A DNA stretch of 41,268 nucleotides, taken from Hydrogenophaga sp. (GTDB lineage Bacteria; Pseudomonadota; Gammaproteobacteria; Burkholderiales; Burkholderiaceae_C). Shown piece after piece: positions 8,901 to 15,811 of the stretch (position 1 is its first letter; every line of letters starts with the position of its first letter). The position numbers were made by a program, and so were the translations under genes. The DNA is taken from contig NZ_JALHLX010000021.1 in the NCBI RefSeq assembly GCF_022844385.1, positions 1 through 41,268 of the forward strand, given 5' to 3'. The notes beneath the pieces are model-generated. The model saw nothing but the letters and a program-made list of their open reading frames with translations. It was not told the origin of the DNA and did not search any database.

Positions 8901-9546
8901 GATCCTTTTTGGCACGGGCAGCTTCTTCCGCATCGGCGACGACTCCATTGTCTCGCCTCAAGTCCAGACCATGTACGGCGTTTACGACGCGGTCACACCG
9001 GTGGTCAATACGGTCAGAGCTGATCTGCGCGCTCAGACCATCACCACCAACGCGTCCGCGGTCACGATAGGGACTGTGACCTATGCCGCAGGCACCCTCA
9101 GGTTCGTGACGGACAACGCCATTGTGCCGACAACCGACAGGGGTTGGCGCATCGACCTGCCCGCTTCCGGCGAGCGGGTCATCAGTGAGCCGACTTTCCC
9201 TTCGGGGCCGGTGCAAACCCGCGTCAGATTCACCACGCTGATCCCGAGCAGCGATCCTTGTGGCTCGGGCCGCTCGGGGTTCGTCATGGATTTCAACCTG
9301 CTGAGCGGTGCCCGCACCACCACGGCGGTGTTCGACCTTTCCGGGGATGGTGTGTTCAACGCGAGCGACTTGGTGGGTGGTATCTCGGTCAGCGGCATTG
9401 GTGGCACGAGCGGTGAAAGGCTTACGGTCATCCGCAAGGCCGACCGCTCACTCGACCACATGTACGGTGGCGATGGCAACAAAGTTGGCGATGGTGCCGG
9501 TGCTGGTGGGCCGGTGGGTCGGCAGTCCTGGCGGCAGTTGCGCTGA
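5908..9546 (+). CDS. pilY1: type IV pilus tip adhesin / biogenesis factor PilY1
   Basis: 1212 residues from GTG 5908, chosen because AGGAG at 5896-5900 sits seven bases upstream and because it gives a proper Sec signal peptide (about 1-32, ending GMATA before QVN). The N-terminal half is a von Willebrand A-like region with a metal-site motif, NVMFILDDSGSM (DxSxS at about 56-60). The C-terminal half is the PilY1 beta-propeller: DVLFVGSNGGMLHAFHAG, ELFAYVPSEV, GGRTVFALDVTDPENF, and a blade with AYAGDLRGNLWRFDL. An EF-hand-like loop DLSGDGVFNASD occurs near residue 1143. PilY1 proteins sit at the pilus tip and act in adhesion, surface sensing and counteracting retraction, often controlled by calcium. 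Confidence 0.92.
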   Translation: MHKTRFVNDQRKTFVALLFSALTLSGAGMATAQVNIARTPLFLTSTADPNVMFILDDSGSMHWEVTPDDYVLPYFTFRRIAGLYGGGDYLNYVASVRYDATNLDERATARALRSFTVNKSYYDPSITYRPWVRADGTLYANASPTAAPHHPIRTGLGTRNLTVNNTESAIWLHRDTTGGAFCSISCTENSLTHYPAVYFRHNGGALWDGNNYTRVNIISTTATYSGDGRANRSDCTAGVCTYAQEIQNFANWYTYYRSRMLASQASIGRAFSTQPPEMRVGFGAINRGSTTVDNVATSTIIRGVRPFNGANRTNFYTELYEGVWAPASTPLRKALNDAGQYFSRADNRGPWGAVPGTDNTTAHLTCRQSYSILMTDGYWTEGEANQASTAGARENVDGTAGANVTGPGGQTYTYAPATPFTDAHSNTLADAAMYYWSRDLRPTLDNRVPTSEANPAFWQHMVTYGVGLGVTGSVNPSTAFGAIGASPPVTVTWPAPTSSNSAKLDDLLHAAVNSRGGFFSAADPETFATELSGVLQSIVARVAASGTAAATSSAVLQTDTLLYTASFRSTDWSGTVVAREVNRADGAAGAVRWNAEQILSARAPSNRQIFTSWEDGTTKVALDFSNLSPAQQAALNINPTGAAVTAATGANRVAWLRGTEHAGLRSRLVDTTYRRIGDLVSSDPQFMFKRDFGNSLLGGAEGSSYVIFRNSAAYRSRPDVLFVGSNGGMLHAFHAGTPFVNDPLASPPATMLHPDAGKELFAYVPSEVLLPGTSGTHAQINEFMRPDYSRRPYVDGSPAQADAYLGGVWKSVLVGSMGAGGRTVFALDVTDPENFDASSVMWEFKYANTPCVAHPTLGSTACNQIGFGVTKPKITRMRDGRWVVVFGNGYNSASHTAKLFVVDLQTGRLVHLLDTGVGSAGTPNGLAAVETTDWPASDLRVSRAYAGDLRGNLWRFDLTATPPSVSRLASATDALGSPQPITSRPSVALDPSNPSRIVILFGTGSFFRIGDDSIVSPQVQTMYGVYDAVTPVVNTVRADLRAQTITTNASAVTIGTVTYAAGTLRFVTDNAIVPTTDRGWRIDLPASGERVISEPTFPSGPVQTRVRFTTLIPSSDPCGSGRSGFVMDFNLLSGARTTTAVFDLSGDGVFNASDLVGGISVSGIGGTSGERLTVIRKADRSLDHMYGGDGNKVGDGAGAGGPVGRQSWRQLR

Positions 9547-9570
9547 CGCGCATTTTTCGAAAGTACGCTC

Positions 9571-9888
9571 ATGAAGAACCTCTTTGCTTCGATTTTTGTG
9601 CCCTTACTGTTGTGGAGTCAGCAGGCCGTGGCGGCCGTGCCCTTGGAGAGACTGGAGATCACGGGAGTGTTGCAGCAGTGGAGAGCAGCCGCGAGCACCA
9701 TCGTGGTGACGGGTAAGACCTACCAGATGGCGGATGACGTGCAGTTCATCGACGGGGCTGCGAAGCCGGTAAACCGATCGACACTGCGATCGGGTGCTCG
9801 CGTCATGTTGCTCGTTGCAGATGGAAAGGCGACCCACGTGGTGGTCAACCCCGCCGAGACCAGTCCGTTCGACCAACCAAAAAAGTAA
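9571..9888 (+). CDS. small exported protein between pilY1 and pilE (PilY2-like by position)
   Basis: 105 residues, function not recognised from sequence. There is a clear signal peptide (MKNLFASIFVPLLLWSQQ, then AVA before AVPLE). The mature part, about 80 residues, is predicted beta-rich: ITGVLQQW, STIVVTGKTYQM, DDVQFIDG, LRSGARVMLLVADG, ATHVVV. It resembles a small OB-like barrel with a conserved-looking LxxGARV turn. In Pseudomonas aeruginosa the gene between pilY1 and pilE is pilY2, a small exported protein; position, size and signal peptide match, but I cannot show sequence homology. It starts 24 bases after pilY1 and ends 11 bases before pilE, so co-expression is very likely. Confidence 0.7.
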   Translation: MKNLFASIFVPLLLWSQQAVAAVPLERLEITGVLQQWRAAASTIVVTGKTYQMADDVQFIDGAAKPVNRSTLRSGARVMLLVADGKATHVVVNPAETSPFDQPKK

Positions 9889-9899
9889 GAAGCACAGCC

Positions 9900-10307
9900 A
9901 TGAGCATGCGACATAACCGAGGCATGACCTTGATCGAGTTGATGATTGTGGTGGCCATCGTCGGCATACTCTCCGCCGTGGCCTACCCCTCTTACCAAGA
10001 GTATGTGCGCCGGGCAAACCGGGCGGATGCGCAAGCCGGGATGCTGGAATTGGCGCAATGGATGGAGCGGCGCTTCACAACCGCCAATCGTTACGCGCCC
10101 GCAGACGGAAACTTCACTGCCAGCTTGCCGTACACCCAGTCGCCCAGAACCGGCGGTGCACGCTACAACCTGACTGCCGTGGTGGGTGGGGCCGGTCAAA
10201 CCTTCACCCTGACTGCGACTCCTGCGGGTGGGCAGGTAGGCGATCGCTGCGGTGTGATGACCATCAACCAACAAGGCGTGACAACTCCCGCAGTGGGCTG
10301 CTGGTAG
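9900..10307 (+). CDS. pilE: type IV pilin PilE (minor pilin)
   Basis: 135 residues. The leader MSMRHNRG is followed by MTLIELMIVVAIVGILSAVA and YPSYQEYVRRANRADAQAGM, a textbook type IV pilin N-terminus with Glu at mature position 5. The PSYQEYVRRxxRADAxxxLLELAQWMER segment is typical of the PilE minor pilins encoded downstream of pilY1 in Burkholderiales. Two cysteines near the C-terminus (GDRCGV and VGCW) should form the D-region disulfide. The AAGAAG ribosome binding site lies about eight bases before ATG 9900. It is the last gene of the cluster begun by fimT. Confidence 0.9.
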   Translation: MSMRHNRGMTLIELMIVVAIVGILSAVAYPSYQEYVRRANRADAQAGMLELAQWMERRFTTANRYAPADGNFTASLPYTQSPRTGGARYNLTAVVGGAGQTFTLTATPAGGQVGDRCGVMTINQQGVTTPAVGCW

Positions 10308-10441
10308 CCCTCGCCTGGCTACCGGCTTCCTGCGCAGCCCCGCCTCGGGCTATCTTCCCCATCCCGCGTTAGGGGAGTTGACACTTTTTGAGTTCTTTTG
10401 GCTTACATTTGAGGCCTGTATAGAACGCAAGGGAGTGGGGC

Positions 10442-11050
10442 ATGGCCATCGGGAAGGCGCGGACGCAATATTCGGCGGGCACAACGTTGATTGAATTGCT
10501 CGTTGTGGTGGGGCTTGCAGGCATTCTGCTGGCTCTAGGAGTGCCCTACTTCGGCGACCTCATGAATTCAACCAGATTGACTTCGTTGACCAACGAGCTG
10601 TTGGTCGAACTCAATCTGGCCCGATCTGAAGCAATCCGACGCGGGCAACGCATGGTGCTTTGCAAGGCTGCCAATGACGCGACGTGTGCCGGGTCAGGTG
10701 GTTGGGACCAAGGGTGGCTGTTGTTCGAAGACGCCAACAACAATGGTGCACGCGATGTCGGCGAACTCGTGGTTCGGTACCGTTCCGCCTTGCCAGCCGG
10801 ATGGCAGATCACGGGCAACACCTTGGTCTCCAGCTATGTGTCCTACGATCCGTCGGGCACGACAAAACTGACGAATGGGGGCTTTCAGGCGGGGACCTTG
10901 ACCATCTGCCCCGCGTCTGCATCGGCCCCACGCACGCAAGGCAAATCGTGCTCAACAGCATGGGCCGGCCTCGCACCCAGCAAGCCCAACTCAGTGAATG
11001 TGGCTGAGCTCCCGCAGCCTATCGGCGAACTTCGTCCACCAAAGCTCTGA
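10442..11050 (+). CDS. second FimT/FimU-type pseudopilin, with an apparent frameshift near its C-terminus
   Basis: As read it is 202 residues: a leader ending YSAG, then [20 protein letters not shown], then the GspH/FimT signature [20 protein letters not shown] and a [15 protein letters not shown] loop. The ribosome binding site AGGGAG lies seven bases before ATG 10442. After [10 protein letters not shown] the frame runs into a proline-rich tail and overlaps nrdR by 32 bases. In the next frame the same DNA encodes [15 protein letters not shown] followed by a Cys-containing end and a stop at 11005-11007, which is what FimT proteins normally have. One missing C in the CCCC run at 10926-10929 would explain it. 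The intact gene would end at 11007, clear of nrdR. It lies 134 bases after pilE; a TTGACA at 10378-10383 may be part of its own promoter. Confidence 0.75.
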   Translation: MAIGKARTQYSAGTTLIELLVVVGLAGILLALGVPYFGDLMNSTRLTSLTNELLVELNLARSEAIRRGQRMVLCKAANDATCAGSGGWDQGWLLFEDANNNGARDVGELVVRYRSALPAGWQITGNTLVSSYVSYDPSGTTKLTNGGFQAGTLTICPASASAPRTQGKSCSTAWAGLAPSKPNSVNVAELPQPIGELRPPKL

Positions 11051-11468
11051 ATTCGTCGATGTCTTCAAAGCTGCGGTACACGCTCGCAAACCGGATATAG
11101 GCCACCTTGTCGAGTTTCTTCAGTTCGCGCATCACCATCTCGCCGAGACGGGCGGCCGGTACCTCCCGTACACCGAGGTTGAGCAGCTTTTCTTCGATGC
11201 GCTCGATGGCGGCGTCCACTTGTTCGGTGCTCACCGGGCGCTTGCGCAGCGCGAGGGCGAACGATGCGCGGAGTTTGCCCGGGATGTAGTCCACCCGGCG
11301 GCCGTCTTTCTTCACCACCGCCGGAAAGCTCACTTCGGGCCGCTCGTAGGTGGTGAAGCGCTTCTCGCAATGCCCGCACTGGCGCCGGCGGCGGATGAAA
11401 TCCGCGTCTTCCGAGACGCGGGTCTCCACGACCTGGGTTTCAAGATGACCGCAGAAAGGGCATTTCAT
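11019..11468 (-). CDS. nrdR: transcriptional repressor NrdR of ribonucleotide reductase genes
   Basis: 149 residues, the usual family length. The N-terminal zinc ribbon has CPFC (C3, C6) and CGHC (C31, C34), with the basic stretch [15 protein letters not shown] that binds the NrdR box. The ATP-cone domain follows (about 49-139): [20 protein letters not shown], then [12 protein letters not shown] and [19 protein letters not shown]. NrdR senses ATP/dATP and represses nrd operons. It lies 23 bases downstream of glyA on the same strand, a pairing common in proteobacteria, and they are probably one transcript. Confidence 0.96.
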   Translation of the reverse strand: MKCPFCGHLETQVVETRVSEDADFIRRRRQCGHCEKRFTTYERPEVSFPAVVKKDGRRVDYIPGKLRASFALALRKRPVSTEQVDAAIERIEEKLLNLGVREVPAARLGEMVMRELKKLDKVAYIRFASVYRSFEDIDEFRALVDEVRR

Positions 11469-11491
11469 CGTGTGATGCCACCCTTTTGGAG

Positions 11492-12736
11492 TTACTTGTA
11501 GACAGGGAACCGTGCAGTCAAGGCATTGACCTTGGCGCGGACCGCTTCGATGTTGGCCGCATCGCGCGGGTTGTCCAGCACGTCGGCGATCAGGTGGGCG
11601 GTGGCGCGGGCTTCCTCATCCTTGAAGCCACGGGTGGTCATGGCGGGAGTGCCGATGCGCACGCCGCTGGTGACCATGGGCTTTTCCGGGTCGTTGGGAA
11701 TCGCGTTTTTGTTGATGGTCATGTGCGCGCTGCCCAGCACCGCTTCGGCTTCCTTGCCGGTGATGCCTTTGGCGCGCAGGTCAACCAGCATCACGTGGCT
11801 TTCGGTCCGCCCGCTGACGATTCGAAGTCCACGCGAGGTGAGTGTTTCGGCCACGATGCGCGCATTTGTCAACACTTGCTGTTGATATGTCTTGAATTCG
11901 GGCGCCAGTGCTTCCTTGAACGCAACCGCCTTGGCCGCGATCACGTGCATCAGTGGGCCACCCTGCAAGCCGGGGAAGATCGCGCTGTTGATGGCCTTCT
12001 CATGCTGGGCCTTCATGAGGATGATGCCGCCGCGCGGGCCGCGCAGGCTTTTGTGGGTGGTGGAGGTGACCACGTCGGCGTGGGGCACTGGGTTGGGGTA
12101 GATGCCGGCGGCGATCAGGCCGGCATAGTGGGCCATGTCGACCAGGAAGATGGCGCCGACGTCTTTGGCCACCTTGGCGAAGCGCTCGAAGTCGATGCGC
12201 AGGCTGTAGGCCGAGGCGCCCGCGATGATCAGTTTGGGCTTGGTTTCATGGGCCTTGCGCTCCATGGCGTCGTAATCAATCTCTTCCTTGTCGTTGAGAC
12301 CGTACGAGACGACGTTGAACCACTTGCCGCTCATGTTGAGGGCCATGCCGTGGGTGAGGTGGCCGCCTTCAGCCAGGCTCATGCCCATGATGGTGTCGCC
12401 GGGTTTGAGGAAGGCGAGGAACACGGCTTCATTGGCGGAGGCGCCGCAGTGCGGCTGCACGTTGGCAGCGTCTGCGCCAAAGATCTGCTTCACGCGGTCG
12501 ATGGCCAGCTGTTCGGCGATGTCGACGAACTCGCAGCCGCCGTAATAGCGCTTGCCGGGATAGCCTTCGGCGTACTTGTTGGTGAGCTGGGTGCCTTGGG
12601 CGGCCATCACCGCGGGCGATGCGTAGTTTTCGCTGGCAATCAGCTCGATGTGGTGTTCCTGGCGCGTGTTTTCAGCCTGGATGGCTGCAAACAGCTCGGG
12701 ATCGGTTTGCTCGATGAGAATGTTGCGGTCGAACAT
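11492..12736 (-). CDS. glyA: serine hydroxymethyltransferase
   Basis: 414 residues, full length. GlyA interconverts serine and glycine with tetrahydrofolate, supplying one-carbon units. It is a cytoplasmic PLP enzyme. Visible motifs are [16 protein letters not shown], the [16 protein letters not shown] loop, GASANEAV, the Asp-containing DMAHYAG and the PLP-lysine motif [14 protein letters not shown] with K229. The ribosome binding site AAGGAC is four to five bases before the ATG. It has the lytic transglycosylase gene upstream and nrdR downstream on the same strand. Confidence 0.97.
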   Translation of the reverse strand: MFDRNILIEQTDPELFAAIQAENTRQEHHIELIASENYASPAVMAAQGTQLTNKYAEGYPGKRYYGGCEFVDIAEQLAIDRVKQIFGADAANVQPHCGASANEAVFLAFLKPGDTIMGMSLAEGGHLTHGMALNMSGKWFNVVSYGLNDKEEIDYDAMERKAHETKPKLIIAGASAYSLRIDFERFAKVAKDVGAIFLVDMAHYAGLIAAGIYPNPVPHADVVTSTTHKSLRGPRGGIILMKAQHEKAINSAIFPGLQGGPLMHVIAAKAVAFKEALAPEFKTYQQQVLTNARIVAETLTSRGLRIVSGRTESHVMLVDLRAKGITGKEAEAVLGSAHMTINKNAIPNDPEKPMVTSGVRIGTPAMTTRGFKDEEARATAHLIADVLDNPRDAANIEAVRAKVNALTARFPVYK

Positions 12737-13030
12737 GGCAGTCCTTCTAGAGGTGAATCCTTGCGCATTGACAAGGGCTGCCCAGGCGAACGGCTGAACA
12801 CCCGCGCTGTATTAGCGGGGTGGCACGCTTCCCAGTGGTTGTCCCTGCCGCAGATCGAGATTTGGAATGATCGGGCAGGGGGGCCACGTCAGCGGCAGCC
12901 CTCTCGAATCGGGTCCGGAGGTTGCGCGCCTATCGCCAGTTGCGTACCCACCGAGTTTAGCCGAGCGCCATGGCCTTGGCTGGCAGTTCTCGCAAAGGCC
13001 GGCGCACGCGCTGCGCCAGCCAACACCTGC
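12737..13030. other. 294-base space upstream of glyA: leader region, no gene seen
   Basis: This is the 5' region of glyA (minus strand) and the 3' region of the lytic transglycosylase gene. I see no protein gene or known riboswitch. Two small inverted repeats are visible: GGCGCA/TGCGCC at 13001-13017, just after the transglycosylase stop (a weak terminator candidate without a good T-run), and a CCCGC...GCGGG hairpin around 12801-12820 in the glyA leader. The glyA promoter should be here, but I cannot place it with confidence. Confidence 0.4.
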
Positions 13031-13921
13031 TCAGGATTGGGCCATCGGTGCGGGTGCCGGGGTGGCCGCCGGGGCCGCGGGTCCGGCTTCGATCTCGGTG
13101 CCGGGCGCCACCACAGGCGCCGGCGCAGTGGGTGCGACCACGTTGACGGCGCGTGCTGGAGGCACGTAGCGCTGCAAGGGCTTGCCCAAGGCCACGCTCT
13201 GGATGCGCATGTGCTCGGCCATCACCTTGTCGATGTACCAGCCGCCGTCGGTGGTGACCGCTCCGACATACAGCCGCAACCCACCTTCGACCGAACCGGC
13301 GCGCTTGATGCAGTCCTGCAGCACCCGCACACCCACGCGCAGGTTGGACACTGGGTCAAAAGCGGCCAGCTGACCACCGAAGTCTTCGTATTTGTCGGTG
13401 TGCACGCGTGTCAGCACTTGCATGAGGCCCTGGGCGCCCACCGGGCTTTGGGCAAACGGGTTGAAGCGCGACTCGATGGCCATGACAGCCAGGATGAGGG
13501 TGGGGTCGAGTTTGGCTTTCTCACCGATCTCGAACGCCTCGGCCACCAGCGCTCCCAGTGGCTCGGGGGCCACGCGGTATTTGCGGCTGAGCCAGAACGT
13601 GACGTTGGCTTGTTGTTTCGGCAGGTCGCTCGGGTCGGCGGCGGTGACGCGGTCGATGGCTGTGGGCTCCACAGCGATCAGGGGCGTGTCCATGGCGGCT
13701 TCCTGGCGTTGCAGCAACCAGCCCAGCAATTGCTGCTCGGCGCTCTGGCGCAGGTCGCCGCGTGCGCTCAGCACGATGAGGCCCACTGCGAACAGGGTGC
13801 CCAGCAGGGCCACGCTGTTGTGTGTGATGTCGAGGAATCCACGGTAGGTGTCGCCCAGCGTGGTCTTGAGGGATGCCACGACACCTGAGGTGTTCTTGTG
13901 TGGCGCGGTGAAGGTTGTCAT
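13031..13921 (-). CDS. membrane-anchored lytic transglycosylase (SLT-fold) protein
   Basis: 296 residues. An N-terminal cytoplasmic tail is followed by one membrane segment (about 35-53, SVALLGTLFAVGLIVLSA) and a periplasmic part. The SLT domain starts near 135: LDPTLILAVMAIESRFNPFA carries the catalytic Glu of the ESxxNP motif, and SPVGAQGLMQVL is the second goose-type lysozyme motif. The C-terminus, after about 260, is an Ala/Pro/Val-rich tail. Lytic transglycosylases cut peptidoglycan between MurNAc and GlcNAc with formation of anhydro-MurNAc. Which cell process it serves cannot be told; related proteins without context are annotated only as transglycosylases. The start MTTFTAPHKN is the first ATG of the frame. 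Confidence 0.85.
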   Translation of the reverse strand: MTTFTAPHKNTSGVVASLKTTLGDTYRGFLDITHNSVALLGTLFAVGLIVLSARGDLRQSAEQQLLGWLLQRQEAAMDTPLIAVEPTAIDRVTAADPSDLPKQQANVTFWLSRKYRVAPEPLGALVAEAFEIGEKAKLDPTLILAVMAIESRFNPFAQSPVGAQGLMQVLTRVHTDKYEDFGGQLAAFDPVSNLRVGVRVLQDCIKRAGSVEGGLRLYVGAVTTDGGWYIDKVMAEHMRIQSVALGKPLQRYVPPARAVNVVAPTAPAPVVAPGTEIEAGPAAPAATPAPAPMAQS

Positions 13922-14514
13922 GGTGTCGCTCCGTTCATGGCTTCGGCCGAAGTCTGGTTCGGTTTGGCCCAGTGTTGTCGCTGTCGATGGCCTTGCAAAT
14001 GGGTTTGGCGATCGACCTGGCCGGTGCTGGCCGCGGTCGGGTTAACCCCAGTGGGGTCAAAGTGGGCGGATGGTATGGGCTTATAAATACCCAGTCAATG
14101 TTTAGAACGATGTTTAAAGATACTTTTGGTTATAAACATCCGGTTTCAATTGACCGCTCAAGCGCTTCGCTAGCGGGAAACCCAGCGCCAGCAAGGCCTG
14201 TGGCGCGGTGGCCGACAGTTCGCCGTTTGTCGGTTCATGCCCACCTTTCATGTCGAAAAACCAGGTTTCGGGCTCCCCGAATGGATTCCGGCAGCGCCAT
14301 TGAAAAGCTTCATGGCCGATTCGGCCGGCCTGCCTTGTCCCCTCAAGGTTGGGGGAGTACCCTTCACTTGTCGGTCTTGAGGACCGGCATCAGCCGACCC
14401 AGCGGAGCAACCGCATGACGGCCCCCAACGGGAGCAATCTGTTGCTTCCAGGCTGGAGAGACATCAAACTCCCTCCGCCAAACCCGACGGCATGAGCATC
14501 AAGCCCGCCGTCAA
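13922..14514. other. long intergenic region with an AT-rich patch and hairpins, no protein gene
   Basis: No reading frame here looks like a protein on codon use or motifs. An AT-rich patch at 14080-14150 contrasts with the GC-rich surroundings. It holds ATGTTTA at 14098-14104 and again at 14110-14116 (12-base period), and the inverse TAAACAT at 14133-14139, which together look like an operator or promoter area. Further right are small hairpins (CGGTC/GACCG near 14372-14386; GGAGCAA near TTGCTTCC at 14431-14449; GACGGC/GCCGTC around 14486-14512), leading up to a strong terminator. A small RNA is possible; I recognise no known family (not tmRNA, RNase P RNA or a known riboswitch by motif). Confidence 0.4.
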
Positions 14515-14548
14515 CCCCGGCAAACCTTGTTTGTCGGGGTTTCTTGTT
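14515..14548 (+). terminator. strong intrinsic terminator on the plus strand with no obvious gene before it
   Basis: CCCCGGCAAAC (14515-14525), loop CTT, GTTTGTCGGGG (14529-14539): an 11-pair stem with one G-T wobble, then TTTCTTGTTT. On the minus strand the stem is followed by TTGACGGC, so it acts rightward only. The nearest plus-strand gene upstream is the second fimT, more than 3 kb away and separated by three genes on the opposite strand. A transcript must therefore start in 13922-14514, or the hairpin belongs to the leader of the DUF748 gene that follows. Confidence 0.75.
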
Positions 14549-14631
14549 TCTGGGGCTCTGCCGCGAGCGCACTCCCAAGACGCGGGAGTTCGGAGGCACT
14601 GACGGCACGCCGTCTTTTCTGCCGTGCACCC

Positions 14632-15756
14632 ATGAGCAACAGCCGCCCCATGTTTTTCACCAGCCCTTGGGTCCGCCGCATGGTCTGGACATTGGGAGGG
14701 GTGCTTTTGCTCTGGTTGATCACCTGGCTTGCGGTTCCGGTGCTCCTGAAATGGCAGCTGCAAAAACAGGTCAGTCAGGCCCTGGGGCGCAGCGTGACGG
14801 TGCAAAAGATGGACTTTCGACCCTGGTCGCTGGCCTTGTCGATCGAAGGTCTGCGCATCGCCAGTGCCCAGGGTAGTGCTGAACAGGTCTCGGTGGCCCG
14901 GGTCCATGTGAATGCCGAACTGCAGTCCGTCCTGCGGCTTGCGCCCGTGATCGATGCCCTGAAGATTGAACAGCCGCGTGTGACCTTGATGCACTTGGGT
15001 GGCGGGCGCTACGACGTGGACGATATCGTGCAGCGGCTGCGCGTGCCACCTTCAGACGCCGCGAGCGATCCCGCACGGTTTGCGCTCTTCAACATCGAAC
15101 TGCAAGGCGGCGAGTTCACCTTGGTGGACGACACCGTGGGCGCGACCCACCGCCTTCGCGGCTTGACCGTGAGCATTCCGGCGCTCGACTTGGCACCTTA
15201 TTTTCCTTGTTGGCCCGCCACCTGGCCCATCAAACCCGAAGCCGGGGTGCTCCAGTTGGACCTGAAGCTCAACCGCGTCGATAGGCTGGCGCGCCGGGTC
15301 GATCTGGCGTCCATCGAGTTGAAGGCACCAAGCCTGAGCCTGTCGCGTGACACCCAGGGGCAACTCAACCTGGCGCGCCCGGCCCAGGGCTTTGCCCCGG
15401 CGGGGCCTGAGAAGCTGGCCACGGCCGAGGCGCCTGTTGCCGAAGCGGCGCCGTGGGATATCCGCCTGGCCCGCTTCGATCTGGACGATGGCCTCGTTCA
15501 ATGGCGCGACGATGCCGTCAAGCCTTCCGCCGACATGGTGTTGTCCGCGTTGCGCGTGCAAACCAGCGGTTTGAGCTGGCCGGTGAGCGCTCCCATGCCG
15601 TTCGAGGTGTCGGCCCAGCTGGATCAGACCGCCATCGGCATCCAGGGCACGGCCACCGATCTGGCTGCACAAGCCGAGCTGTCTCTCGGGGACATCTCCC
15701 TGGGGCGTTTCGCTCCCTATATAAGTAGCGCGCTCAAACCTGCCTTGGAAGGCTAG
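14632..15756 (+). pseudogene. DUF748 (AsmA-like) protein, N-terminal fragment
   Basis: This piece has 374 codons. The start MSNSRPMFF is followed by one membrane anchor (about 15-38, VWTLGGVLLLWLITWLAVPV) and then the long beta-rich repeats of DUF748: LQKQVSQALGRSVTVQKMDF, LRIASAQGSAEQVSV, IEQPRVTLMHLGGGRYDVDD, FNIELQGGEFTLVDDTV. Family members exceed 1000 residues and are AsmA-like envelope proteins spanning the periplasm; their exact substrate is not settled. The frame ends at a TAG (15754-15756) after LKPALEG, where the family continues without a break. The rest of the protein is encoded just downstream in other frames, so I call it a broken gene (or a sequence error). Confidence 0.75.
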
Positions 15757-15811
15757 CTGTGAAGCTTCAATAGGTTGTATCGAATGGCAAGCCGCGCAGG
15801 GCGACCGGCCC

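Noticed and set aside
12737..13030. Glycine, folate or S-adenosylmethionine-type riboswitch before glyA
   Set aside because: Small hairpins exist but none of the conserved aptamer cores is visible.
11486..13888. An 800-codon open frame on the plus strand across glyA and the lytic transglycosylase gene
   Set aside because: It mirrors two well-supported minus-strand genes and runs through the spacer between them by chance of high GC; the translation is Gly/His/Ala-rich without any domain.
13922..14514. tmRNA, RNase P RNA or tRNA in the long gap
   Set aside because: No tag-coding segment, no GAGGAAAGTCCGGGCT-type sequence and no cloverleaf with a T-loop GTTCRA could be found.
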